Positions 26,401 to 38,200 of a stretch of DNA of 64,000 nt are shown piece after piece. The notes beneath the pieces were generated by a model, which was given only the letters and a program-made list of their open reading frames with translations, did not search any database and was not told the DNA's origin. The position numbers and the translations under genes are program-made. Within the stretch, counting starts at the first letter, position 1. Each line of letters begins with the position of its first letter. Source of the DNA: Otis tarda (lineage: Eukaryota > Chordata > Aves > Otidiformes > Otididae); the NCBI GenBank assembly GCA_026413225.1, contig CM048552.1, positions 61,829,001-61,893,000 on the forward strand. The letters are read 5' to 3'.

Positions 26401-29192
26401 CACACATGAAACAAAAACATGTGCTCCCTTATTTGCAATGGTACATAGGTGAGTGCAACCACCATTGAAAAGATGAGGAACCCTGGATGAAAATGACAGC
26501 ATTTGTGTCACTGTCTCAAGTAGCAGAATTCTACAGTCAGTCTTCCGAAGAGGAGAGAGACAAGAAGGTAGAGGAGTCAGGGAATAAATTATGTAGGGCC
26601 AAAAGACTCATCATCACCAATTTTTCTTCATAGGCATCATAAACTATTTCTCTCCAAACTGAAGTACCACATTTTTGAAGTAGGAAGGTCTGCCTATAGG
26701 GGTTCTGATCGATCCAAAGGTACTAACTGGCAGCAAATACCTTACGGAAAATTCCCTTTCTTGTTCACTGAGAATTCAAATCACCAAACAGCCAGCCCAG
26801 CACATCCAAATTAGTTTGGATTTTGAGTAGCATGAGCAAAAGAACTAAACTGGGCACAACCTAATAATCTTTTAGGCCTCAGCTGCTAGAAAACACAAAA
26901 TCATATTCATTTTTATCTACCCAGAAATGTATTTGTATTATTTACTTGATGAGACATTAGCACAGTTTCAATGACAAATTTAGATGTGGTCTTTCTCTCA
27001 CTGTGACAGCTGTAACAGGGTAAACAAAATTAACAAGTTACCTCAAGACATACACAGGGTACTTGAGGAATGTAAATAAGAATTACAGAAATGTTGAACT
27101 AAAATTTGTCAATATTTTTCTCCTTCGTCTAACTGGAATTTCCCCATGCAAGCTCTGTTTAAATTTTATAGTCCAGTTTAAGACATTGCACAACTGAAGT
27201 GTTGCAACATTCTTCCTCTTTCTTTTTTATCACTCCAAGTTTCACTAAATCACATTCTTAATCCTATGATTCAGCTTCTTATGCTAAAGCAATGACCTGC
27301 AAAATACGAATATGAACTATGGTATGACTATTGGCCTGACTACTTAAAAGGAATCCTCATATTACTCCCACGTGCACCTTCTACAAAGATCATACGCTTT
27401 GATCATGAGCCTTTACAATTATCACAGGTCAATGTATATCCTTCGTCCAAATGTTGTGTTAAAGAATGTAAAATACACAAGATATCCATCTTTTAAAAAA
27501 CTTTCCCAGCAAATGTAGAGGGCCTGTGTGTGAGCTTGGGGGTTTTTTAATCACTGACACAGCCTCATCTATCTCGGTTTTTTTAGGGTATGTGGACATT
27601 TATTGTGATTACTTACTTAATGGATAAGAATGATTTTTTCAGTGAGATGTTCAGTTAGATTGATATAACTATGGCAGCTGTGATACATTCCTCAGAGTTC
27701 TACAGCTGTGATTTATAGGTTTGGTCCACCTCTTTAAAAAGCATGACACTTACAATTGAGACATCTGGGCTGTCAAAAACTTGACTGTAAACACAACTAT
27801 ACAGAAAAAAACTCTCCTGTTCTCTCATATATTTTATTCAAGGACACGGCTTCAGCATAAGAAACATCATTTGTCAAATGCCTTACTACAGGACCTCAGA
27901 GTCCCTGAGCACAGTTACATAAAATGTTTTTTTTTCTTGGTCAATAATGGATAAATTGCATTGGTTACTAGCTCTTCTGTGTCAATAAAACTGTGTATGT
28001 AATTAAGGAAGAGCATGAGTATAACCACAATTGTTAAGGTAGTAGGGTACTTCTGCATGTACAAGAAAGGCTTCCCAAGAGCTGAGTCCAGATCTGGGCA
28101 GATAATCTTAAAAAGTTTTGCAAACACAAGCATGAAGCCCAACTTCCTTCGTCTCAGCTTGAACAAAGCTCAACTTCCTTGGGCTCAGTTTGAACGAAGC
28201 TCAACTTTCTTGCGGGCTGCGGTGTCATTTGCACTACCTCACTTGCTTATGATGATAGACCCTAATTTTCAATCGAATTTATATGTATGTACAAATCAGG
28301 TTAGCAGCCTTCTGAAACTACACGTCCATGAAGTCCTTCAAGGAATTAGGTCTAGATGTATCCTGAAATGTATTTGAAAGTGGTTTTTAGATCTTCCATA
28401 TATCAGAGACTACTCTTGGATTTCTGGCTTACCTTAAGAGCTAGTAACTTCACAGCTCAAATTTATATGCTAAGAAAAGCAATGTATAAACAATGATTTA
28501 TGCAGGATTGTGCTTAAATGACTAAGTTTATAAAAAAGAGATGCCGGCGATCTCTCAGCGAGGCTTTTACACTCAATTGTTCCTACGCCGAAATTTTACA
28601 AATAGGTGTCTGTGGGTGTGTATCCCCTACAAAAGCTATGGTAGGGCTTCGAGTCCTGTCACCACCCAGTGCAGTTTGCCCAAGTTCTAGAGTCACCCAA
28701 ACAAATTTCCACCACTGACTCCAGGGCAGAGACCTGAAGTTTTGGTAGGCTCGGGCCTGCAGTACACTTTGGCTCCGGTAGAAAACTCTTTCAGGTCCTT
28801 TCTACCACGTCGGTCAACGCTGGGGTCCTACGACTCTCAGAGAGGCTCCGGGTGCCAAGGTGTGGCGGGTGACAGGAGCTCACGGCGGGTCCCTGCCACC
28901 GCTGCCTCTTCCCCCTCGGGGACCCCCACATCCGCGGGTGGAAGGAGCCGCGGCGCCGGTTGGTGCAGGAGCCCCTCAGCACCGCCTGACAGCCCGGGTG
29001 TCACCCCCCGCGCCCCGCCGGCACCTCAGTCGCTCCCACCGCCGCCCCCCCTCCGCCTCACCTGATGTAGGGGACAAGGGGCTCGACGTGGCCCGCCAGC
29101 ACGGCGATCACATAGGAGATGATGAAGGCGGCGGAGGACCAGCTGACGAGCAGAGCGGGGACGAAAGCCACGCCGGGCATGCAGCACAACAT
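14438..29192 (-). CDS. DRAM1: DRAM1, DNA damage-regulated autophagy modulator 1 (complete, seven coding exons)
   Basis: DRAM1 is a six-pass membrane protein of the Frag1/DRAM/Sfk1 family. In mammals it sits in the lysosomal membrane, is induced by p53, and promotes autophagy and lysosomal acidification. Seven minus-strand blocks (29062-29192, 23847-23914, 22374-22516, 18500-18677, 17358-17416, 15974-16066, 14438-14482) join with consistent phases and GT-AG introns into 717 bases, that is 238 residues, the same length as human DRAM1. Recognisable family segments are '[13 protein letters not shown]', '[17 protein letters not shown]', '[14 protein letters not shown]', '[12 protein letters not shown]' and the C-terminal 'SLRISTEI'. 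The start at 29192 gives the family N-terminus and has G at -3. An in-frame upstream ATG at 29219 would add nine residues but has C at -3. The gene starts in a CpG island head to head with GNPTAB. No frame break is seen. Confidence 0.97.
15974..16066 (-). CDS. DRAM1: DRAM1 coding exon 6
   Basis: A 93-base, 31-codon exon with both ends in phase 0. It encodes '[18 protein letters not shown]' and the last membrane segment ending 'TFIRDFQ'. The acceptor ATCAG and donor CAG|GTTGGT are both canonical. Confidence 0.96.
17358..17416 (-). CDS. DRAM1: DRAM1 coding exon 5
   Basis: A 59-base exon encoding '[20 protein letters not shown]', the end of a membrane segment and a luminal loop, flanked by a TTTTTCCCAG acceptor and an AAG|GTAAAA donor. 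It restores phase 0. Confidence 0.95.
18500..18677 (-). CDS. DRAM1: DRAM1 coding exon 4
   Basis: A 178-base exon beginning '[13 protein letters not shown]' and covering the central membrane segments with '[14 protein letters not shown]'. The donor reads CCCA|GTATCC, so it ends one base into a Met codon that is finished by exon 5. Confidence 0.96.
22374..22516 (-). CDS. DRAM1: DRAM1 coding exon 3
   Basis: A 143-base exon encoding the rest of the second membrane segment, a basic loop ('[12 protein letters not shown]') and the third membrane segment ('[15 protein letters not shown]'). It ends exactly between codons. The middle of this exon is the part that departs most from the human protein as I know it. 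Confidence 0.93.
23847..23914 (-). CDS. DRAM1: DRAM1 coding exon 2
   Basis: A 68-base exon encoding '[17 protein letters not shown]' and the start of the second membrane segment. This block is the most conserved signature of the DRAM family. The acceptor is TTTAG, the donor is AG|GTATGT, and it ends one base into a Gly codon. Confidence 0.96.
24550..24579. repeat. TACA/TATA-type microsatellite
   Basis: A short imperfect run of ACAT and TATA units lies in DRAM1 intron 1. It is ordinary simple sequence. Confidence 0.7.
28140..28219. repeat. 31-bp minisatellite, about 2.6 units
   Basis: Two adjacent 31-base units (28140-28170 and 28171-28201) share 'caactTCCTT...CTCAG...TTGAAC.AAGCT', and a third partial copy follows to 28219. 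The array is in DRAM1 intron 1, about 0.85 kb downstream of the exon 1 donor. Confidence 0.88.
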
Positions 29193-29960
29193 CGCCGGCG
29201 GCTGCCTTGCCCCGGGCATCAGCGGTTGGGGCGGCAGCGCCCGGCCGCGCTCCCACGGACCGTGACCGAGGGCTTGCGAGACGCGCACCCCCTCACCCCC
29301 CAACGCACACCTCCCCACCCACACGGCCCGACCGGTTCCCCGCGCCCGCCTCCAGCAGCTCCGGGGTCCCCAGGGCCGCCTGCAGCTTTCCCTTCGCTTT
29401 CGCTTCGCCTCAGCGCTCTCCCGGGGCGGGGTCGGGGGGGCCAGAGCCCGCGCTTGCCTCGCCCGCCTCGGCCAACGGCCACCAAAGGCCCAGCGGGGCC
29501 GGCGGGGAGCGAGGGGGTCGGCGGGGGTGGTCCCGTTCGCCTTTCACCTGTGGCGGCACCTTCGGAAAGTTTCTGATCGGTGCCAAAAAGTCTCTCCACC
29601 GCCCCGGCCCCCGGCGGGCCCCGCGGCTCTCGGCTCTCTGGGCCGCACACAGGGGCGCGGAGGCGGGCTGTGCTGGCGGGGAGGGCACGGCAGGGACTGC
29701 GGGGGCTTGTGCGTTCACAGTTATCGGTAAAAGGAAAAGGGCTGAAAATGCCGTCCAGTGTGTGAGTTTATGGCTACGGGCTTCGCGGCGTGGCTTCGCG
29801 GCGAGGCCGGCTGCGCGGGCGAGGAGGCCGCGGGGGTCGCGGGGGGCCGGTGGGCCCGCGAGCAGCCGCGCCTCGTGGGGACGCGGCAGGGGAGGTGCGA
29901 ACCGGTTCAGAGGCCCTGGGGCTCGAAGGGCTTACGGTGCAGTCCCACACGGTGCAAACC
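28740..29960 (-). promoter_or_regulatory. DRAM1: CpG island and promoter of DRAM1
   Basis: GC content and CpG density rise sharply at about 28.74 kb and fall at about 29.96 kb, embracing DRAM1 exon 1. No TATA box is placed convincingly; several GC-rich Sp1-like motifs are present. The part beyond 29192 should hold the 5' UTR and core promoter, though the transcription start cannot be fixed. It contains two strong G-quadruplex patterns on the plus strand (29423-29440 and 29495-29527). Long open frames on both strands here are a by-product of GC richness and are not called as genes. Confidence 0.85.
29062..29192 (-). CDS. DRAM1: DRAM1 coding exon 1
   Basis: Encodes residues 1-43 and two bases of codon 44: the N-terminal cytosolic tip, the first membrane segment around '[20 protein letters not shown]', and the start of the first luminal loop. 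The donor is AG|GTGAGG. It ends in phase 2; the Ser codon is completed by exon 2. Confidence 0.96.
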
Positions 29961-31708
29961 TCATCCACCTTGGACTGGCATTTCAAGCACATAAGGCAGC
30001 CTTGATTTGCTCATCTTCTGGGGGATTCACTTTTACACGTGCTCTGAGGGAAACCACAGTTTATTTCAAAATCATGCCATGTTCTGCATTTTCCCTTTGG
30101 TTTAACCTGAAGTCGTGGACAATCTGCCAAGATGATATCTGTTTCCTTTGACTGTTCGTATTTACCTGCCTTCCAAACTAACATCCAAATGCACGATCAC
30201 CGTTCTGAAACAGAGACGAATATGTGCATACTCTGCCTCTCTCCTTTTGCCTCCTTGAAAATTTATTGTGAGTCCCGTCTTGCTACCTTCAGTACACATT
30301 CCCTGTGGTGGAAGCATAGTGAGTTAGAACGTGAGTACTTTGCGTGCCTTTGAAGACTTTAGGAAGCGAGAGAGAAATGTAACAAAATGATTTGAGACAG
30401 TGTACATTGGTGTAAGTACAGAAAAGTAATCACACAAATTATTCTACCGCTAAGACTGGAGGTGCTCTACATCCTATGCCTTTTGGCAGTAGCGTGTTGC
30501 TCATATTCTTGACGTATAACTTGAGTCTAATAGTTCACCGATGGTTACACTCAAGCACTTTCAACAAAAAAAGCCTGTCCGTTTTCATGTTGGCTAATAC
30601 TTCTGTAGCACTCTGAAAGAGAGGTATTTTAGGTACCAGGAAAGCAAGAGTTTGAAAAAAAAAAGAAAGAAACCACAAATTCATACTTAATCTTTCCATA
30701 GGTAATCTGTCTTCCAATAATTTCGAGTGGCAGAAATTTCTGACTGAAAGGGTTTATTTATTTTTAAGTCAGAGATGCAAAAATAATGGAATTAAATTTA
30801 TATTTGTGCTGTCTTAATATATGCTGATTTAAAACTTCATTACCCCTCAATATAGGTATCTTTGTTTTTTCCCTTAAAGCAGAAAATTAAAATATACAGG
30901 CACTATATCTAGTCTCATTGGTAAATAAATGGACTGCAGAAATTTATCAATGTTCACTATACTTATAGAAGTAGAATTTTACTTTTTTTTTTGGCAGTAA
31001 CATAGTATTCCATTTTGGTTCCTTGTAGAAAGAGGATAGGATTCACTTTATTTACTGCATCAACATTTAAGTGACATTGTTGGAAAAATGTTTCATCCAC
31101 CGTTCTGCAAAATCACATTATACTAACTATAGTTTTGTAAGTAGTAAATAACTCACTCTTAAGTGAGACTTGAGTATTTAAATTCTTCCCATGACTTTTT
31201 GCCTGGACATTATGTGGAGTGAAAGAAAAAGACACTTCTTTGGGTCAAGCAGGTGGTAGCTTACTGTTTGGTGATAGCTAGCAAAGGCACTCTGTTGCTA
31301 TGTAAACATTTATTACAGCTCATGTGATGTGTCTTTATACTTTTATTGTAGGAGGTAGTCAGTAACAACATACAATTTGAGCAGTGATCTTTAATTTGTT
31401 TTTGTGAGCAGCATTAGTATATTCTTCAAAAGATCATTAGGTAACAAATACAGGTTACTCACAAATTTGGAGGAAGTAATTTTATTTACTGGACTTGAGA
31501 AGGTCAGTGTGATATTTCAAATAAGATCTCCGTATTTTGGTTGATTGTGCTTTGGACAAATAATATTAAAACACAGTATAAAAATATAAAATAACTATGA
31601 ACTTTAATGTAGCCTCACTGGATTTTTGTAGATGAAAAATTAAATAGGGGCTGTTAATGTGTACTCACACCTCAGAAAGTCAGCTGTATCTTGGACTGAA
31701 TCAAAAGA
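29961..31708. other. DRAM1-GNPTAB intergenic spacer, left part
   Basis: AT-rich unique sequence upstream of the DRAM1 CpG island. I see no gene, RNA or repeat family in it beyond short homopolymers. Confidence 0.6.
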
Positions 31709-32290
31709 AGCGTGGCCATCAGGTCGAGGGAGGTGATTCTGCCCCTCTACTCTGCTCTTGTGAGACCCCACCTGGAGTACTGTGTCCAGTTCTGGAGCCC
31801 CCAACATAAGAAGGATGTGAACCTGTTGGAGCGAGTCCAGAGGAGGCCATGAAGATGATCAGAGGGCTGGAGCACCTCTCCTGTGAGGACAGGCTGAGAG
31901 AGTTGGGGCTGTTCAGCCTGGAGAAGAGGAGGCTCCAGGGAGACCTTATAGCGGTCTTCCAGTACCTAAAGGGGACTTATAAGAAAGATGGAGAGAGAAT
32001 TTTTAGCAAGGTCTGTAATGACAGAACAAGGAGTAAAGGTTTTAAACTGGAAGAGAGTAGATTTAGATTAGATATTAGGAAGAAATTATTCTCTATGAGG
32101 GTGGTGAGGTACTGAAACAGGTTGCCCAGAGAAGTTGTGGATGACCTATCTCTGGAAACATTCAAGGCCAGGTTGGATGGGGCTCTGAGCAACCTGATCT
32201 GGTTGAGGATGTCCCTGTTCCTTGCAGGGGGTGTGGGACTAGATGACCTTTAAAGGTCCCTTCCAACCCAAACTATTCTATAATTCAGTG
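31709..32290 (+). mobile_element. CR1 LINE 3' end, 5'-truncated
   Basis: A plus-strand CR1 of about 580 bases. It starts further upstream in the reverse transcriptase than the copies at 10-11 kb: the bases at about 31725-31800 encode the '[17 protein letters not shown]'-type region in decayed form. It runs through the '[15 protein letters not shown]' segment, with about 88 codons open from 31849 to 32115, where a TGA interrupts the frame at 'VVRY'. The 3' terminal repeat is degenerate (ATTCTATAATTCAGTG). It is older and more damaged than the copy in GNPTAB intron 7. Confidence 0.95.
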
Positions 32291-35200
32291 GTTTAACAAA
32301 GTGATCGGACTACTTTCTATACATTTAAAACATTGACATAAATTTATGCTTGTCAGTGCAATATCATATTACAATCATTAGACAAGTAGATGTGTCAGGA
32401 TGTGTAAATAATAACATCCATGTCATGATTTGAAAACATGTGAAGGTAAAGAAAATAGTCAAGGAAGAGATCTAAAATAGGCTATACTGGTGGTACAAAA
32501 CAAAAAAAAAAAATTAAACGTCTGCAAGAAGATTACATTTAGGATATAGAAACGTAAGGTCTGCAGATTTTGCACTCAGAGATTACTTGTTGGATTTATA
32601 TATATGTAACCAGACCTGCATATCCAGGGAGCTCCACTATAACAACATAGCCTTTGGAATTCACAGACTTACAACTGCTCATAAGCAGAACTAGATCTTC
32701 CCAGGCAATAATGTAAGAGAGAAGGGGAAGAATTCATTCCTTGTATAGAGAAAAGCAGTGTGTGGTGAAATAAGGAAAGGAGGGTGTGACAGCTGTGCAC
32801 AGCTGTGCACAGCTGTAAAGATGGTATTGGCTGGGAAAAAGGAAGCAGTTGCCAGCCACAGGTTGTGCCAAAAGGACATTTACAGGAAGAATCACACACA
32901 CTACCTGTGACTTCTGCAGATTACTGTGTGAAGGGTTCAAGCGGTTTTGTGGTATCTCTTCCCTTCCTCCTTGGTCACATGCCAAATGTCTGTAATCTTC
33001 TCTCGTCAACAAAAGCATGTGTAAGCTATTCTCACTTCTGACATGAAGTTCCAGATGGCAATAATAACAACTTACAACGTCTGTGAAGTCTTATGCTGTG
33101 AGGCATTCATGGCATTACATTGATATTTCTGGCAAGTAATGTAACGCAGTTGTAAAGTAGTTGTCAGGTCTTACTGTTGAAGAGAAAAGATGGTTTATTT
33201 TGCTCAGTTTGTTTTGGTTCCCTCTATGGTTTGCTAGATTATATCTAACCAAATGTCTAACCAAAATATAGATAAAGATGTCTCAGCTGTTAAAAAGTAA
33301 AAAATATTGATCAATCCCTTAAGAACAAAGAGAAGTAACTACTGGATTGAAATTGTGTAGTTTTCTCTCCAAAAAAGGACAGAAGCTTCCTGTGGTGTGG
33401 GACAGATTTGGATCAATAACTCCTAGTAATGCTGAGATCGGAAAAGTTTTATTCCAGGATTCCTAGAAAAGATTAGCTCTCAAAATGTATATTTTTAACT
33501 CCTCTGCTCTCTATTTACACTTTCTTTTTCAGGTGATGTTTTCCAAAAGAAATAGTTTAGTGGGAGAAATCTTTATTTCCAGAATGTATGAGCTGTAGAC
33601 CCATGTGGGCTATAAAGGGCAAGGAAGAGACTGTTTAACTGGAGATGAACCATTCTCCAGCAGCTTTGTTCTTCCTCACTCTCAAGGAAGTAGTCAACGT
33701 GCTGAAGCAGGTAGTGGGAGACTTTGGCTCTAGTATTTTAATAATTTTGGCTCAACATTTTTAGAGAAGAACATTTTTAGGGACAAGGCAATCATTCAAA
33801 GCAGAATTGTAGCTTTTTATGTGGCCTTGCCACATCTGAGAGAATTACCTTTGCAGTTTCTTAGTGGAACACAGTAACTGACACTGGGTCCCTTGCTGCA
33901 ATACTGAGCGAAAACTCTGACTAGCTGCGTATAAGCAGATTGCGTTCACTCATGAGGCTAAAATTAGTGCAGACTGATTTAGAGACAATCCATTACGAGG
34001 CATAGCATCAGGGACCAACATAATATCTCAGAAACTGACATCTTGATCACTTATGTCCAATCTTAATTTTACAGGTAATGTCCGTGGGATTAAGTCTTAT
34101 CATAGGGTAAGATAAATGGTGAATGAAAATTAGACCTTTTTTTTTAAGGATTGAATACTGCCTGGTGACTGTCTTTTGCTCTGTTATGTTCTGAATTACT
34201 AATTTTGATCTAATTATTGGGTTTGATAGTGGTACTACCATATAGATGTAACTTCAATGACGGGTACTGACAACCAAGTAAAAATTAAGAGGATTCCTGG
34301 ATTATATTTGCACTAACAAAACTGTTTTCATTACAGTTTTTTTTCCTTAAATGTTACTGAAAAGAAACTTTTTGGACCAGATGCACAAAGATAATTATGG
34401 AGCAGGCTTTTAGGTAGGTTTCTGGATTGCCACTAAAATCAATAGGAATTTAAGCACTTTTTAGGAGCTTTTAAGGACTTTAATTCTTAAGAGCATGTGC
34501 ATTACAGAAGTGAGTGGTGAAATAATTGGCTGCTCTTTTCTCCTGTCCATCCTTCAGTGCATGGGGCGAACCTGTGAACAGCTGTGTAGAAGAAATTCTA
34601 ATTTTTTTTACAATCGTTCTTAGAAGATCTCTTGTGAATAGGGCAGGAATAGAAATGATAGCTGCATAATTATAGTAAGGAAATATCAACTGCCCTCTGC
34701 CTCTGCTGCAAAACTCTTCTATGATGATAGCCAGATCACTTCAAACAAATTTTCTACAGGTAAGTCATTACCTGTATGTTCTTCACTTTGTCTTGCCTGG
34801 CTTGAGACACCTCTGAATCCTCAGAAGTTCTGAGCATTCACAGATGCAACCGAAGTCCCTAAAAGCGAACTGCTGAGCCTTCAGAGTACTACAAGTTAGG
34901 TCCTGTACAGTGAAAAATCAATCCTAAAGTGGAAGCAGGCGTCAGACTTGCTGAATTTTGTCTTTGCTTTTGTATTTGGTAATATTTGCTTCACAGAGGT
35001 GCTACAAGATTAATTCATGTTATTGAAACAGACTGTATAGTGATGAACACTGGAAGCCTGTGAGGACGTTAATTCTCTTTGCTTTAGTGCAAGATTCAAG
35101 GAGTGTGCAGTGAATATTATTCTTGGCTAACAGAAGCTTGAGATGCTAGGCTGATCATTTCTGGTCTTCTGCCTCAACAGAAGATAACTACATTATTGCC

Positions 35201-38200
35201 TTGGATATTATGCCTTACTCTTCTCCCTCCCCAGCAGATTACAATGCAAAAGATTTGGAAAGAGTATTCCACCATACTTCAGCTTTTCTAAGGAAGGAAC
35301 AGTATGAGTGATTGCTGTTTTTCCAGGGTAGACATGAAGAAGAGTAGCAGCAACTCCTGCCTTCCTCAAGCCTTTGAACATTACAAGATTTTTAATCCTG
35401 TTTGAAAGTAGTTATTACTTTCCTTTTGAAAGTAGCTTCTATCCCCTCTTAGAAAGAAAGTCTAGCTGTAGTAAGAAAAACATCTCAAATTCAGAGAGCT
35501 TTCTGAGATCTAAGAGACAGAAAATATTGGTGAAGGCAACTTGCAGAAAATCAGGATCAAGATAAAGTGTGTTTGTAATTATTTGACTGCTTGTTTACTT
35601 ACTTTGTGTTCCACAGAAGGCATACCTTTTGCTTTAAGTGCTGCTGTATGCATCTTCAAGTTAATACAGATACAAGCACAGTTAAGTAGATTATTCCAAA
35701 AGCCCAATGGTTTACATGGATAGTGGTTTGGCAAGGCCCTTAAGTATTTTAAGTATTTTATTATAACGGCAGTGTCTAATTTTTAGATACCCTGACACCT
35801 AGTGGTATTTATTGCTCCAAGCAGAATATCTGTTCATCTGCCTATACATTGACTCAGGAAAATGAAGAAAATCAAGTATCCCATTCTTGGATACAATAGC
35901 AAAATACTCACCTGGACAGCTGCCTAAGCAGTGTGTTAGTTAAAATGTGAAAAAAGAAGAATTTGGCCTGAGCCCTGCCCCTTTCAGAGACATGCTCACA
36001 AAGCTCTTTGCGAAGTGATGCAAGATCCCTGATCTGGTTTCTGGTTTTGAACTTGGAAAGATTTCCTAGTGATAGATGTAGAAGGAAGCAAGCAACTTGG
36101 ATTCAGAGTGTCTCAAAAGGGATTTGAACCTGCACATACTGTATGTACTCTGTAGTTTGCAATTAATAAGTTGAGGGTGACCTTGTTTTCATCCTTTTTG
36201 CATCATGCCTTTCTGTCTTGCGTGGAATAATTAAGCCTTTGATGGATGGAAGGTGGCAATAATGTATAAACCCATGGCAAAATGGGGATATAGGGGAACA
36301 TCTGGAGTATAGAGTCCTGTCTCTTATCACGGGCTGGCTAAGGTGTCTCTCAAGGCTCAATAGGTATTCCTGCTATTCATGTTTCAAATATATTCCAGAA
36401 CTTATTTTTCTCTCCTTTTTGTTTGTTTGGTTTTTTTTTTTTGTTTTGTTTTAACCTGGTGACAGTATTGCATTTAGCTTAAGTAAACTTCTGATCTTCA
36501 TTCCTGTGATGTGAACAAGCCAAAATCTTTTAGTGTCTTCTCAGAAGACAGAATCTGAGTGTACCTGTTTGTGCATTTGTTTCAGGTTAAATATATATTC
36601 CTTCAATATGAGTATTCAACAAGCAGGGACAGATATAGTCTCATCACAATTTGTACAGTAGCTTTTTACATCTCTATATCTATGGGAATACTTTGGTTGA
36701 TACTTTATAAAATCATATAAAGATTATGTCAATTTTAATGGCTTTATCATATTGGTATTATATGGAAGTATTTATTAGTCTGTATAAATGTATCATCTCA
36801 CACTTTGCAGTGATTATTAATCCAAGCCTTGAAGTTATCCAGTTTTTCCTCACTGATATTCTGCTTTACTTTGGTCTTCTGTCTCTCAGCTTCATATCTT
36901 CAGCACATTTTAGTCCGTTTCTGCATGTATGCTGTATCATTCACCAGAATGAATGCTTTTGTTTTCATAGTTTGCATACATGCTATACCTCAGATCTCAA
37001 TGACGAACAACAGGCCATCACTGGTACTGCAGCCACAAGTCTGTAGGCTGTGGTAAAGACACCTTGTCATTCAGGAAAAATAGCTCAGTGCTTCAAGAGG
37101 GAGTGAAGGTGAGGGAAGTACCAGCAAATACCTGAAGATTATATTCCTCCAGGGTAGTACTTTGGCACATTGGTGAGAACATGTGAAGGACTGCATGTGT
37201 TAGGAGAAAAAGCGGTGGCTGTGCACAACAGGGGATGACAAAATTAGCTAAAAGCTTCTGCATACTGACAGTGGAAGGCTGGGCTATCATGAAGGGACAA
37301 ATAAATAGCATCACACTGATAACACACGATAAGGAAGTGGAATACAGAACTTTGTGGTAGGCTTTGAGACTCTGAAGGTAGCCCCTAGTGAATTTGCCAT
37401 CATGTCCCATAGCCCTCGAAGAAAGGAGAAACACTGTGACACCAAAAAGGTAAATAGGAGTAGGGCACAGTGTTTCAGGAGGGCTGTGCCAAGTAGCCAT
37501 GCACACTTGAACACTTGTCAAAGAGGTACACCCAGGGGCAGTCCTCTCACGCCACAACTGTGTAAATATACTAGGACAAACTTCTGGAAATGGTCAGGCA
37601 TTGTTACTTCACACAGGGAAAAGAAAGAAGGCGTGAGTGATGTTTGTTACTCAGAAAAGTCACTGCATTGAGTTGTAAGAAATAGTTAGAAAACGACCTT
37701 TGGATGCAGGGGTATGGGACTATAGAGGTAGGTGCTACCATCCCTAGCTTCAGAGAGCCTATGGCAAAACTTTATTTAAGTCTGGTAACCAGAAGTGCCT
37801 CTGCCTGATGAATTTTCTGACAGCGGCGATATCAGCAGTGCCCCACGCAGATGGCTGAACTTCTGGTAAGTCATGGCAGAAGCCAGACTAATGCAGATTA
37901 AGGACATGCAGAGTCTGCTGTCAGTTGGTGACCTCTAACCAGTTTCTTGTTACCATGTTTTTGCCTCAAGAACTGTTCTTGAAGAACTCCATGAATAACC
38001 ACCTTCTAGCCTGGAGGTTCCCCTTTTGTGAACCTATCCCTGTGCCGAAACACACGTGGAAGTGCTTAAATGAAATCTCAGCAGGCACTCTACCGTATCT
38101 TTGTGATAGCAAAGAGTCCTCCCAGTCCCTCTTAGACAGGGAAAATAAATTTGCTTTGCAGCGTATCTGGAGGCATGACAGGGGGGTGCAGCTCTGCTGG

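Noticed and set aside
28742..30151. Long plus- and minus-strand open frames of up to 314 codons in the DRAM1 CpG island
   Set aside because: They are Pro/Arg/Gly/Ala-rich, overlap in several frames, and arise because GC-rich DNA has few stop codons. Only the minus-strand frame containing DRAM1 exon 1 has family similarity.
37093..37557. 154-codon hydrophobic minus-strand frame, with an overlapping frame also hydrophobic, suggestive of a decayed multi-pass receptor
   Set aside because: No receptor signature motif could be identified, there is no ATG at the frame's start, and the upstream sequence on the same strand is full of stops. A translated search against receptor families would decide it.
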